A stretch of 18,057 bases of DNA. Origin: WTJX01 sp045106295. Its GTDB lineage: Bacteria > Bacteroidota > Bacteroidia > Cytophagales > JAAEPT01. The position numbers and the translations under genes are program-made. Below the pieces are notes generated by a model. It worked only from the letters and a program-made list of their open reading frames with translations, was not told where the DNA came from and ran no database searches. Shown one piece after another: positions 1-8,181 of the stretch. Every line of letters starts with the position of its first letter. Position 1 is the stretch's first letter. The DNA lies in assembly GCA_045106295.1 (NCBI GenBank), contig JBGCEI010000058.1, forward strand, positions 1-18,057, in the 5' to 3' direction.

Positions 1-177
1 CTCAAAAATAGCTTCTACGCACCAAAAACAGCCACTTGCAAAGTAAGCGACAGACAACCCTTCTAATGACTGCTCTTTTTTCTCAGGTTTATGTTCATGT
101 GCTGTTTGAGAAGTATTACTGTAACTACAGCTAACAAACAATAGTAAAAAAGAGAATAGAGAAAGTATGTGCTTCAT
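1..177 (-). CDS. msrA: Peptide-methionine (S)-S-oxide reductase MsrA, lipoprotein form, N-terminal part only
   Basis: This is the first 59 codons of a minus-strand gene that continues past the left edge. MsrA reduces methionine-S-sulfoxide in oxidised proteins. Residues 1-16 are a hydrophobic signal peptide ending in FVSC, so Cys17 is a likely lipidated cysteine. A short charged linker rich in Lys/Glu follows, and then the family hallmark ASGCFWCVEAIFE at 47-59, with Cys50 as the catalytic nucleophile. The form GCFWC, rather than GCFWG, puts a second cysteine three residues after it. The lipobox predicts an enzyme anchored in the envelope, repairing exported proteins, instead of a cytosolic one; this is inference. 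The ATG at 177 is the only start that gives a complete signal peptide. The gene is divergent from yaaA, also linked to oxidative stress, across an intergenic region of about 246 bases. Confidence 0.9.
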   Translation of the reverse strand, partial: MKHILSLFSFLLLFVSCSYSNTSQTAHEHKPEKKEQSLEGLSVAYFASGCFWCVEAIFE

Positions 178-370
178 AATTTTAGGTTGTAGGATTTTTA
201 GACGTAAGACAAAAAAATCTCTTTTTTAGTTTTAGTACCTAACATTTAGTTTCAAATCACTCATAACAAAAATAAAAAAACAATACGTATCCTATTACTA
301 ATTCACAAACAAAAACAACATTCGTCAATCCAATGACATTCTACAGTCAGTTTTTATTTACACATCTGCA

Positions 371-399
371 TTTTTACTGTCATGAAGTTTGTAACTTTG
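371..399 (+). promoter_or_regulatory. Probable yaaA promoter (-7 element TAACTTTG)
   Basis: TAACTTTG at 392-399 matches the Bacteroidota -7 consensus TAnnTTTG exactly. A T-run at 371-375 lies where the -33 element is expected, but is not a clean TTTG. The box ends 24 bases before the ATG at 424, the same spacing seen for idh, rplU and tgt in this window. It lies inside the longer reading frame that opens at 382, which argues against that upstream start. Confidence 0.55.
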
Positions 400-423
400 T
401 TTCACAAACTTATTCTTATAAAC

Positions 424-1188
424 ATGATAGCGATTGTTTCTCCTGCAAAAACACTAGACTTTGAACAAGAAGTGACATTCTCCCACACGGAGACTCGTTT
501 TCAGAAAGAAAGCCTTGAATTAATACAAGAACTCAAGAAAAAGAGCGTAGAAGACATTCAAAAACTGATGAGTGTCAGCGAAAATATAGCTCAACTCAAT
601 GTAGAGCGTTACCACAACTTCTCTCCTACTTATAGTGATTCCAACTCCAAACAAGCCGCATTTGCTTTCAAAGGAGATGTTTACTTAGGTTTAGAGGCAG
701 AGAATTTTACTCAAAAAGACTGTGACTTTGCGCAAAATCACTTTCGTATTCTTTCAGGACTGTACGGTTTATTAAGACCGTTAGACTACATTCAGCCTTA
801 CCGTTTAGAAATGGGCACAAAGCTTCCCATAAAAGGTGGGAAGAACCTTTACGACTTCTGGGGAGATGAAATTGTAACACAATTAGAAAAAGACTTAGCT
901 GATCAAGGAGATAACATATTGATCAATTTAGCGTCTAATGAATACTTTAAAGCAGTAAAACGTAAAAGCTTGACCGCTCAATTAATCAACGTAGAATTCA
1001 AAGATTTTAAAAACGACAAATACAAAGTTATATCCTTCTATGCCAAACGAGCTAGAGGTATGATGGCTAAATACATTATTAAAAATCAATTATCAGAAGT
1101 AGAGCAACTACAAGGTTTCACAGAAGGTGGTTACACCTATGATCCACAATTGTCTACAGAATCAGAACTTATATTTAAAAGAGGCTAA
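424..1188 (+). CDS. yaaA: Peroxide stress protein YaaA (DUF328/UPF0246)
   Basis: The protein has 254 residues, close to the usual length of about 255. In E. coli, YaaA lowers intracellular free iron and protects DNA and proteins during hydrogen peroxide stress; the fold binds DNA. The family signatures are all present: MIAIVSPAKTLDFE at the N-terminus, FKGDVYLGL at 82-90, LSGLYGLLRPLDYIQPYRLE at 110-129, NLYDFWG at 141-147, YAKRARGMMAKY near the C-terminus, and TEGGYTYD shortly before the end. I start the gene at the internal ATG 424 and not at 382. Homologues begin exactly with the I-SPAKTLDF segment, and the promoter element lies between the two ATGs. The stop codon overlaps the ATG of the DEAD-box gene (TAATG), so the two are translationally coupled and probably co-transcribed. 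Confidence 0.93.
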   Translation: MIAIVSPAKTLDFEQEVTFSHTETRFQKESLELIQELKKKSVEDIQKLMSVSENIAQLNVERYHNFSPTYSDSNSKQAAFAFKGDVYLGLEAENFTQKDCDFAQNHFRILSGLYGLLRPLDYIQPYRLEMGTKLPIKGGKNLYDFWGDEIVTQLEKDLADQGDNILINLASNEYFKAVKRKSLTAQLINVEFKDFKNDKYKVISFYAKRARGMMAKYIIKNQLSEVEQLQGFTEGGYTYDPQLSTESELIFKRG

Positions 1189-2420
1189 TGCGTTTCGACG
1201 ACTATTTTATTGCTCCAGAAATCAAAGAACAACTGGCTAAACTAGAGCTAAAAAAGCCTACTGATATTCAGTTTAAAGCTATTCCCTACATTCTAAAGGG
1301 AGAAGATGTGTTGGGTATTGCTCAAACAGGGACAGGTAAAACAGCTGCTTTTGTAATTCCTATTTTAGACGCTATTCACAAAGACAGAAGAAGACAAGGA
1401 ATTCAATGTTTAGTGATGGTTCCTACACGTGAACTAGCCATCCAGATAGACGAAGAATTTAAACGAATTGGAAAAAAGACTCGAGTAAAGAGTTTTGCTC
1501 TATTTGGCGGTGTAGAACAAGAATCCCAGTTAAAGCAACTAGCTAGTCATTTAGATGTTCTAGTGACTACTCCTGGTCGCTTATTTGACCTTAACAATCA
1601 AGAACAAATTGATTTTCGAGGACTAAAAACATTGGTACTGGACGAAGCAGATCATATGCTTGACCTTGGTTTCTACAGAGACATAGAAGATGTGATTCGT
1701 TTTTTACCTAGAGGACGACAAACACTTTTCTTTTCTGCGACCATAGACGAAAAGATTAAGAAACTAGCTTACTCTCTTGTTCGTAATGCTATTAGAATTC
1801 AAATTTCGCCAAAAGACCCTATTTCTAAAAAGATAGACCATGCGGTAATGTGGGTAGAAATGGACGATAAACGATTTTACCTAGAAAGAATACTAAAAGA
1901 AAACACTGAAAGTAAAGTATTGGTTTTTGTACGAACAAAAGTACGAGCAGAAAGAGTCTTTAAAGCTATGGAACGAGCTAATTTACGTACGGTGACTATT
2001 CATGGCGATAAAGATCAAATAGAACGTAAAAAAGCACTGACTGCTTTTAAAAACGGAGACGAAAAGGTATTAATAGCGACTGATGTAAGTGCTAGAGGAA
2101 TAGATGTAAAGAAAGTGGACTTAGTAGTCAACTATGATATTCCTGAACAGCCAGAAACATATGTACACCGAATAGGTAGGACAGGTAGAGGAAATCACAA
2201 AGGACAAGCTATTTCTTTTAGTAGTAAAGAAGAAAAAGAGTTGCTTCTCAAAATTCAAGAATACATTACCAAACCCATCAAAGTACTTACGGTAGACAAA
2301 GATGAGCACGAAGAAACATTACTGACATCAACCGAAAAAACAGACGATTGGAAATCAATTATGACTGAGATTGATTCCTTAAAAGAAGAAGTTCCGAAAC
2401 GGAAAAAAAAGAAGAAATAA
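1188..2420 (+). CDS. DEAD-box ATP-dependent RNA helicase (RhlE/CsdA-like)
   Basis: This 410-residue helicase unwinds or remodels RNA, probably in ribosome assembly or RNA decay. All conserved motifs can be read: a Q motif around 22-34 (KKPTDIQFKAIP), motif I AQTGTGKT 45-52, PTREL 79-83, TPGR 128-131, DEAD 152-155, SAT 183-185, ATDVSARGID 297-306 and HRIGRTGR 327-334. The two RecA-like domains span about 20-205 and 215-365. The C-terminal extension (about 365-410) is short and charged, and ends in seven basic residues, KRKKKKK, at 404-410, typical of a non-specific RNA-binding tail. It overlaps yaaA by one base. No hairpin terminator follows; only a weak AT-rich inverted repeat (2495-2503 with 2528-2536) is seen before idh. 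The exact subfamily cannot be fixed by eye, hence no symbol. Confidence 0.95.
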   Translation: MRFDDYFIAPEIKEQLAKLELKKPTDIQFKAIPYILKGEDVLGIAQTGTGKTAAFVIPILDAIHKDRRRQGIQCLVMVPTRELAIQIDEEFKRIGKKTRVKSFALFGGVEQESQLKQLASHLDVLVTTPGRLFDLNNQEQIDFRGLKTLVLDEADHMLDLGFYRDIEDVIRFLPRGRQTLFFSATIDEKIKKLAYSLVRNAIRIQISPKDPISKKIDHAVMWVEMDDKRFYLERILKENTESKVLVFVRTKVRAERVFKAMERANLRTVTIHGDKDQIERKKALTAFKNGDEKVLIATDVSARGIDVKKVDLVVNYDIPEQPETYVHRIGRTGRGNHKGQAISFSSKEEKELLLKIQEYITKPIKVLTVDKDEHEETLLTSTEKTDDWKSIMTEIDSLKEEVPKRKKKKK

Positions 2421-2606
2421 AGAAAAAGAAATGAGACCTTAGACCTTAGACAAAAGAAGGCAACTACCACTCTTTTATTCATTCTTTAATTGTCTTCATT
2501 AATTTAATTCTATGATTCTTTTGTCTGATTAATGAATAGACATCATATCTCCCATTTTTCATTAAATTAAACAGAGTATATAGGTACAACTTTACTATTT
2601 AGCACG

Positions 2607-2614
2607 TATATTTG
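2607..2614 (+). promoter_or_regulatory. Probable idh promoter (-7 element TATATTTG)
   Basis: TATATTTG matches TAnnTTTG exactly and ends 29 bases before the ATG at 2644. No convincing TTTG is seen at the -33 position. The gene follows 223 bases of non-coding DNA, consistent with an independent transcription unit. Confidence 0.5.
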
Positions 2615-2643
2615 CCCATTATTTAGGAAAAACAAACCCAATT

Positions 2644-4851
2644 ATGGCAAGTAATAAGATAATTTATACGATCACAGACGAAGCGCCAGCTTTAGCAACT
2701 CAATCATTCCTTCCAATTGTTCAATCATTCGCCTCTACTGCAGGTGTAGCCATAGAAACGAGAGACATCTCTCTAGCGGGGAGAATAATAGCTGCTTTTC
2801 CTGATTTTTTAACGAAAGAACAACAACAGAATGATGATTTAGCAGAATTAGGAAAATTAGCAAAAACACCAGAAGCTAATATTGTGAAGCTTCCTAACAT
2901 CAGTGCTTCAGTACCTCAATTAAAGGCCGCTATTGAAGAATTACAGAGCCAAGGATATGCTTTACCGAATTACAATGAAAGCAAAGAAATACAAGCTCGT
3001 TACGACAAAATAAAAGGAAGTGCTGTAAACCCTGTACTAAGAGAAGGAAATTCAGACAGAAGAGCTGCAGGAGCAGTAAAGCAATACGCAAAAGACAATC
3101 CACACAGAATGGGGGCTTGGTCTTCTGATTCAAAAACACATGTTGCACACTTAGATGGTGGTGATTTTTATGAAAGTGAAAAATCAGTTGTTTTATCTGA
3201 AGATACGGTAGCTAAAATAGAGTTTGTAGATACTAACGGAAGCACTACTGTATTAAAGGAAGCTACTCAGCTTATCAAAGGTGAAATCATAGATGCTGCT
3301 GTGATGAGTAAAAAAGCATTGCATGCTTTTTTAGAAAAAGAAATAGCTGATGCTAAAAAACAAAACATTTTACTTTCAGTTCACTTGAAAGCTACAATGA
3401 TGAAAGTATCTGATCCAATTATCTTTGGACATGCTGTAGCGGTGTACTACAAAGATGTATTAGAAAAGCATGCTGACACTGTAAAAGAACTAGGTGTTAA
3501 CTTAAATAACGGAATAGGTGATTTATATGCTAAAATAGAAGGTCTCCCAGAAAGTAAGCAAGCAGAAATAAAAGCTGATATCGAAGCATGTTACTCAAAG
3601 CAACCTGCGCTTGCTATGGTAAATTCTGATAAAGGGATTACGAACTTACACGTTCCTAGTGATGTCATCATTGATGCATCGATGCCTGCTATGATTCGTG
3701 AATCAGGAAAAATGTGGGATAAAGAAGGGAAGACTCAGGATACAAAAGCAATTATCCCAGACCGTTCATACGCTGGTCTTTACCAAGCAGTAATTGATGA
3801 ATGCAAAAAGAATGGTGCGTTTAATCCTGCTACTATGGGTAGTGTTCCCAATGTAGGGTTGATGGCCCAAAAAGCACAAGAATACGGTTCTCATGATAAA
3901 ACATTCGAAATAGCAGTTAATGGTACAGTAAAAGTACTAGACGCCAAAGGAGCTGTTTTAGTAGAGCAAAGTGTAGAAGAAGGTGATATCTTTAGAATGT
4001 GTCAAGTAAAAGATGCTCCGATAAGGGATTGGGTAAAACTAGCTGTAAAAAGAGCCAAAGCAACTAATACGCCTACTGTTTTTTGGTTGGATAACAAAAG
4101 AGCGCACGACAGTATCTTAATAGAAAAAGTAACTGCTTACCTAAAAGACCACGATACGGCAGGCTTAGAAATTCATATCATGAATCCCGTGGAGGCAATG
4201 AACTTCTCTTTAGAAAGAATAAGAGCTGGAAAAGATACTATCTCAGTTACGGGTAACGTATTAAGAGATTACTTAACGGACTTATTCCCTATTATGGAAT
4301 TGGGTACTAGTGCTAAAATGCTTTCTATTGTTCCATTAATGAATGGTGGTGGTTTATTTGAGACAGGTGCTGGAGGTTCTGCTCCTAAGCATGTACAGCA
4401 GTTATTAGAAGAGAATCATTTACGTTGGGATTCATTAGGTGAGTTCTTAGCTCTTTCTGAATCGTTAGATCACTTTGGAGATACAACTAATAACAATAAA
4501 GCGAAAGTATTAGCTAAAACATTGGATACAGCAAACGGTGAATTCTTATCATCTGATAAATCTCCTTCTAGGAAAGTAGGTGAATTGGACAATAGAGGGA
4601 GTCACTTCTACCTTGCATTGTACTGGGCTAAAGCATTAGCTAATCAAAGTGAAGATGCTGATTTAAAAGCGAAATTCACTCCTTTAGCTAATCAATTGAG
4701 TGAAAACGAAGCTACTATCGTATCTGAATTAAATAAAATACAGGGTAGTAAACAAGACATCAAAGGGTATTACAAAGCAGATGATGCTTTGGTAGCTAAG
4801 ATCATGAGACCTAGTGCAACATTCAATACTTCTTTAGCAAGTTTGAACTAA
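2644..4851 (+). CDS. icd: NADP-dependent isocitrate dehydrogenase, monomeric type (IDH-II)
   Basis: The enzyme oxidatively decarboxylates isocitrate to 2-oxoglutarate with reduction of NADP+ in the TCA cycle. At 735 residues it is the size of the large monomeric class, about 740, and is unrelated in length to the dimeric form of about 415. The isocitrate-binding segment PVLREGNSDRRAA lies at 130-142, including the conserved serine of NSDRR. SDKGITNLHVPSDVIIDASM is at 328-347, RSYAGLYQAVIDEC at 374-387, the Arg-Asp pair in NVLRDYLTDLFP at 538-549, and NGGGLFETGAGGSAPKH at 567-583. No gap or frameshift is seen. It appears monocistronic, with its own -7 element upstream and a strong hairpin terminator 16 bases after the stop. 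Confidence 0.97.
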   Translation: MASNKIIYTITDEAPALATQSFLPIVQSFASTAGVAIETRDISLAGRIIAAFPDFLTKEQQQNDDLAELGKLAKTPEANIVKLPNISASVPQLKAAIEELQSQGYALPNYNESKEIQARYDKIKGSAVNPVLREGNSDRRAAGAVKQYAKDNPHRMGAWSSDSKTHVAHLDGGDFYESEKSVVLSEDTVAKIEFVDTNGSTTVLKEATQLIKGEIIDAAVMSKKALHAFLEKEIADAKKQNILLSVHLKATMMKVSDPIIFGHAVAVYYKDVLEKHADTVKELGVNLNNGIGDLYAKIEGLPESKQAEIKADIEACYSKQPALAMVNSDKGITNLHVPSDVIIDASMPAMIRESGKMWDKEGKTQDTKAIIPDRSYAGLYQAVIDECKKNGAFNPATMGSVPNVGLMAQKAQEYGSHDKTFEIAVNGTVKVLDAKGAVLVEQSVEEGDIFRMCQVKDAPIRDWVKLAVKRAKATNTPTVFWLDNKRAHDSILIEKVTAYLKDHDTAGLEIHIMNPVEAMNFSLERIRAGKDTISVTGNVLRDYLTDLFPIMELGTSAKMLSIVPLMNGGGLFETGAGGSAPKHVQQLLEENHLRWDSLGEFLALSESLDHFGDTTNNNKAKVLAKTLDTANGEFLSSDKSPSRKVGELDNRGSHFYLALYWAKALANQSEDADLKAKFTPLANQLSENEATIVSELNKIQGSKQDIKGYYKADDALVAKIMRPSATFNTSLASLN

Positions 4852-4866
4852 GCATTCAATGTTATT

Positions 4867-4908
4867 AAAAAAAAAAAGGTGGTTATTTACATAGCCACCT
4901 TTTTTTTT
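4867..4908 (+). terminator. Rho-independent terminator of the isocitrate dehydrogenase gene
   Basis: An 8-bp stem, GGTGGTTA (4878-4885) with TAGCCACC (4892-4899) including one G-U pair, is closed by a 6-base loop. It is flanked by 11 A residues upstream and 9 T residues downstream, so it can extend considerably and could act on both strands. It also lies downstream of the convergent cobA gene, but at some distance. Confidence 0.88.
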
Positions 4909-4939
4909 GCACCTTTTTTTTCCAGAATCAATAGAAAAA

Positions 4940-5110
4940 ATGGATTTCAAAAAGTCTGAACAATTATTAAAAGACTCATTAGGAGAAGAGCCTGGCAAAC
5001 GAGTATTGTCTGAAATAGATAGGAAACTAAATACCGCTCTTGCTTACGAACTTCCTAAAGAAAAGCGCCCTTCTTTTCTCAAAAGAATATACTCTAAGTT
5101 ATTCTCTTAG
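4940..5110 (+). CDS. Small hypothetical protein, 56 residues
   Basis: I recognise no family. The ATG at 4940 gives a 56-residue, highly charged protein beginning MDFKKSEQLLKDSLGEEPGK and ending with a basic, partly hydrophobic helix (SFLKRIYSKLFS). The pattern suggests two amphipathic helices. The frame could be opened further by a TTG at 4907, but that codon sits in the T-tract of the idh terminator, so I reject that start. The last 12 bases overlap the 3' end of cobA on the opposite strand. Codon choice (AAA, GAA, TTA) resembles that of neighbouring genes. No promoter motif or ribosome-binding site is evident; it may be read through from idh or be a spurious ORF. Confidence 0.4.
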   Translation: MDFKKSEQLLKDSLGEEPGKRVLSEIDRKLNTALAYELPKEKRPSFLKRIYSKLFS

Positions 5111-5866
5111 TTCTATATTAGCAATCCTTTTAGGATCATACAAACGAGCTACCTCTCCTATTACTATTACCGCTGGTGCTGATAAACCCGATTCCTTCAC
5201 CACTTTTTCGATAGTAGAAACTGTCCCTACACCTACTTTTTGATCTTTCCTGGCTCCGTTTTGAATAATAACGACTGGCGTATCGTTCTTGCCTACGTTT
5301 TTAAATTTAGCTACAATCTGATCTAGCTTATGCATTCCCATTAAAATCACTGCAGTAGCATTAGATTGCGCTATTAAATCAATATCGGAAGATACTTTGT
5401 GATCTTTAGTTGTCCCTGTCACTACCCAAAAACTCTCATTAATACCTCTTCTCGTTAAAGGAATACCACATAGTTCTGGTACAGAATAAATACTAGATAA
5501 ACCAGGCACAATAGCTGTTTCTAATCCATGTTTTTCAGCAAAAACGAGTTCTTCGTGTCCTCTTCCAAAGACAAACGGATCACCTCCTTTTAAACGCACT
5601 ACATGACCACGTTCTAGCGCTTTATCAACAATTAGCTGGTTGATATCTTCTTGTTTCAATTGACACTTACCTACCAACTTTCCAACATATATTTTCTCAA
5701 TTTCTTTTTTGGCATGTACTAATAAATCTGGGTGAGCCAAGGCATCATACAATACAACATCTGCAGTAGCTAGTGCATTTATTCCTTTAATGGTAATTAA
5801 CTCAGGATCACCGGGTCCTGCTCCAACTAAGGTAAGTCTAGGCTGTTTTTTTCGATCTATTGACAT
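5099..5866 (-). CDS. cobA: Uroporphyrinogen-III C-methyltransferase (SUMT)
   Basis: This enzyme transfers two methyl groups from S-adenosylmethionine to uroporphyrinogen III at C2 and C7, giving precorrin-2, the branch point to siroheme and cobalamin. The length of 255 residues fits the single-domain CobA/SUMT class, without the CysG oxidase/chelatase part. Visible motifs are the glycine-rich SAM loop VGAGPGDPELITIKG at 14-28, DVVLYDAL at 36-43, RLKGGDPFVFGRG at 91-103, VPGLSSIYSVPELCGIPLTR at 120-139 and ILMGMHKL at 174-181. No cobalamin, siroheme or sulfite/nitrite reductase genes lie nearby, so the end product cannot be told; siroheme for assimilatory sulfite or nitrite reduction is the usual role of a lone cobA. 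A terminator hairpin separates it from the upstream OmpA-like gene, suggesting its own promoter. Confidence 0.95.
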   Translation of the reverse strand: MSIDRKKQPRLTLVGAGPGDPELITIKGINALATADVVLYDALAHPDLLVHAKKEIEKIYVGKLVGKCQLKQEDINQLIVDKALERGHVVRLKGGDPFVFGRGHEELVFAEKHGLETAIVPGLSSIYSVPELCGIPLTRRGINESFWVVTGTTKDHKVSSDIDLIAQSNATAVILMGMHKLDQIVAKFKNVGKNDTPVVIIQNGARKDQKVGVGTVSTIEKVVKESGLSAPAVIVIGEVARLYDPKRIANIELRE

Positions 5867-5881
5867 AATATAAAAGTACAG

Positions 5882-5898
5882 AAAACCCGCACAGCGGG
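5882..5898 (-). terminator. Short GC hairpin terminator after the OmpA/PD40 gene
   Basis: Read on the minus strand, CCCGC, a TGT loop and GCGGG are followed by TTTTC. The 5-bp all-GC stem starts 16 bases after the stop codon of the OmpA-like gene and sits just upstream of cobA. The T-run is short, so read-through into cobA is possible. Confidence 0.6.
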
Positions 5899-5913
5899 AG
5901 GGTATATAATTTA

Positions 5914-7518
5914 TTAAAACACATGAAATAAAATCTCTATTCGTCTATTCTTCTGCTTGCCTTCATCTGTTTGATTTGATGCTATAGGCTGAATATCACC
6001 TAATCCTTTCACATGTATTCTAGTTACATCAATTCCTTTTTCTGTTAATAATTTAGCTACTGAATCAGCCCTTTTTTTAGAAAGAATTACATTATCGTTA
6101 CTGCTTCCTACATTGTCTGTATGACCTACTACTTCTATGGATACTTCTTTATTACGTTGTAATGCGATAACTAATTGAGCTAACTCTTTCTGAAATACAG
6201 TATCAACTGCATAACTATCCGTTTCAAATAAAACACCTGAAAAAGTCAGTTTCTGTTCTACAGATTCCAACAGCAGTTCATCTTGTAATTCATATGAATA
6301 GGTCTTTGATTCTGGTTGTCCCATCACTTTTTGAGAAGGTAAGTATCTAGAAAAATAAGCTGTTTTTAAATTAGGTACAATCATAAAACCACTTTCATCT
6401 TTTTCTGAATTAATCGGTGCACCTACATTCTCTTTTGCTGACCACTTATCTCCTATCCTCGTACTGGAATATACATCAAACCCGCCCATACTAATTCCTT
6501 CTGTAGAAGAAAAGAATAGTTGCCCATTAGAATGAATAAAAGGCGTTACTTCTCGTTCAGGTGAATTAACAGATTTATCTAAGTGTTGTGCCTTACCCCA
6601 AACACCGTTTTTCTTTGTACTGTACCAAATATCTTCTTTTCCATACCCCCCTTCTCTTCTTGATGAAAAGAACAATGTATTCCCATCTGCTGATAGTGAT
6701 GGTTCAGAATCCCATGCAATAGAGTTGATACTGTCTCCCAAGTTTTCTGGTTTTGTCCATTGACCATCTTTAATAGTGGAGAAGTATAGATCACAACCTC
6801 CTCTCGTTCCTTTACGGTTACATGAGGTGAAAATAATAGTATCTCCTTTTGACGAGAAAGTGCATTTCCCTTGATCTATCACAGTATTTATATTCACTTC
6901 TAATGCAACAGGGTGCTTCCATTCTCCATTCATTTTAATAGCAACAGAAATCGCACTCTTTTTATACTTAGCTAATAAAGTACGAACGTTGATATAAAGT
7001 AAGCTATCATTTATCGCTAATGGATATGAGGTAAAAGGAAGATTGGGAAATACTGGCGTTAATAAACTACCCAGTTTATTTTCTCTTGATTGAATTGAAA
7101 AATCAACAGATTCCTGCCGCTTTAATAGGTATAAATATTCTTTAGAATTTTCAGAGAAAAGAGGTAATGCTTTTTTAATGTACTTTTTTGACTCACCATA
7201 ATCACCTTGTAGATAATGATAATCGACTAATTGAAGGTAATAGAAATGATACCTTTCCGAAGTTGGTTGACGAACTAGCTCTTTACAGATTCCTACTTTT
7301 GATTTTATATCTCCTAATAAATCATAGTTACGGATTAAGGCTGTATACGCTTTAAAAAATGCACTATCTAACTTAATCGTCTTCTTATATTGGAGTATCG
7401 CTTGCTCTATCTCCCGTTCTTTCTCAAATAAAATTGCTTTGGAATATAATTTCTCCGACTTTGTTTGTGCGTAAACAACAAAATTAACAAACAAAAATAG
7501 TATAACGATGGCTCTCAT
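5914..7518 (-). CDS. OmpA-family protein with TPR-like N-terminus and PD40 beta-propeller repeats
   Basis: The protein has 534 residues. A signal peptide (1-17, cut after VVYA) is followed by a TPR-like helical region, about 20-130 (for example EQAILQYKKTIKLDSAFFKA). PD40/WD40-like blades occupy about 210-400, with repeats of the type WDSEPSLSADGNTLFFSSRR and the GGxDLYxS / EDIWYS / FDVYSS pattern. The C-terminal OmpA-like peptidoglycan-binding domain spans about 430-534, with GHTDNVGSSNDN at 465-476, GIDVTRIHVKGLGD at 495-508 and NRRIEI at 524-529. This architecture is common in Bacteroidota, often near type IX secretion or gliding components, where it is thought to tether outer-membrane complexes to peptidoglycan; the precise role here is unknown. 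It begins two bases after queE ends, so the two are almost certainly co-transcribed. Confidence 0.92.
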   Translation of the reverse strand: MRAIVILFLFVNFVVYAQTKSEKLYSKAILFEKEREIEQAILQYKKTIKLDSAFFKAYTALIRNYDLLGDIKSKVGICKELVRQPTSERYHFYYLQLVDYHYLQGDYGESKKYIKKALPLFSENSKEYLYLLKRQESVDFSIQSRENKLGSLLTPVFPNLPFTSYPLAINDSLLYINVRTLLAKYKKSAISVAIKMNGEWKHPVALEVNINTVIDQGKCTFSSKGDTIIFTSCNRKGTRGGCDLYFSTIKDGQWTKPENLGDSINSIAWDSEPSLSADGNTLFFSSRREGGYGKEDIWYSTKKNGVWGKAQHLDKSVNSPEREVTPFIHSNGQLFFSSTEGISMGGFDVYSSTRIGDKWSAKENVGAPINSEKDESGFMIVPNLKTAYFSRYLPSQKVMGQPESKTYSYELQDELLLESVEQKLTFSGVLFETDSYAVDTVFQKELAQLVIALQRNKEVSIEVVGHTDNVGSSNDNVILSKKRADSVAKLLTEKGIDVTRIHVKGLGDIQPIASNQTDEGKQKNRRIEILFHVF

Positions 7519-7520
7519 CG

Positions 7521-8144
7521 TTAAGGAATATTCATGTATTTATGGGTTTGTAATGATATACTCCATCTAGGGTTATTCTTTACATATTCTACAATTAAAT
7601 CTGTAGTTGTATCTCTCTTACTCCATTCTGGCTGTAAATACAATCTACAAATTGAAGATACCTTTTCTGCTAGTTCTTCTGCCCATTTAATGTCATGTCT
7701 ATTCGATATGACAATTTTTAATTCGTGTGCTATAGGGTAATACTCTGGCAATACTTCTTTGAATTTCTTTGGAGACAAACAAACCCAATCAATAGAACCA
7801 GTAATAGGGTATACACCAGCTGTTTCTACATTAATTTGGTAGTCCTTTTCTTTTAAGGCTGCTGTTAATTTATCCAAATTGTGTGTAAACGGCTCCCCTC
7901 CTGTTATGATGATTAAATCTGTAGCATGAGATTGAGCTTCTGCCACCAATGCATCAATAGCTACATACTGATCATCTGCTATTGCCCAACTTTCTTTTAC
8001 ATCGCACCAATGACACCCCACGTCACATCCTGCTAAACGAATAAAAAAAGCTGCTTGACCTTGGTATTTCCCCTCCCCTTGGATACTGTAAAATGTCTCC
8101 ATCACAGGTACTTTAAGGGCTTTATCGGTCAGTGTTTTATTCAC
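7521..8144 (-). CDS. queE: 7-carboxy-7-deazaguanine synthase QueE (radical SAM)
   Basis: QueE converts 6-carboxy-5,6,7,8-tetrahydropterin to 7-carboxy-7-deazaguanine, the precursor of preQ0 and tRNA queuosine. The protein has 207 residues. The substrate-proximal N-terminal motif METFYSIQGEG is at 15-25. The [4Fe-4S]-binding triad C40-x3-C44-x2-C47 lies in AGCDVGCHWCDVKESW, and the SAM-binding TGGEPF is at 81-86. The frame opens with GTG at 8144; the first ATG in frame, at 8102, would begin right at METFYSIQGEG and cut 14 residues. Homologues carry a few residues before this motif, so I keep GTG, with reservations. A second -7-like box (TATATTTA, 8149-8156) lies too close to the GTG to serve it and would fit the ATG better. 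Other pathway genes (queC, queD, queF) are not in the window; tgt is, but in another unit. Confidence 0.93.
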   Translation of the reverse strand: MNKTLTDKALKVPVMETFYSIQGEGKYQGQAAFFIRLAGCDVGCHWCDVKESWAIADDQYVAIDALVAEAQSHATDLIIITGGEPFTHNLDKLTAALKEKDYQINVETAGVYPITGSIDWVCLSPKKFKEVLPEYYPIAHELKIVISNRHDIKWAEELAEKVSSICRLYLQPEWSKRDTTTDLIVEYVKNNPRWSISLQTHKYMNIP

Positions 8145-8181
8145 AACGTAAATATACAGCTAAGATTTGAAAAAAAGGCAT

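Noticed and set aside
2495..2536. Inverted repeat TTCATTAAT / ATTAATGAA as a terminator of the DEAD-box gene
   Set aside because: All-AT except for one pair, 24-base loop and no T-run; too weak to call.
4907..4939. TTG extension of the small ORF after idh
   Set aside because: The codon lies in the T-tract of the idh terminator and adds residues (HLFFPE) coded by poly-T.
5040..5243. Plus-strand ORF across the end of cobA
   Set aside because: It lies antisense to well-conserved cobA codons, and its sequence shows no domain.
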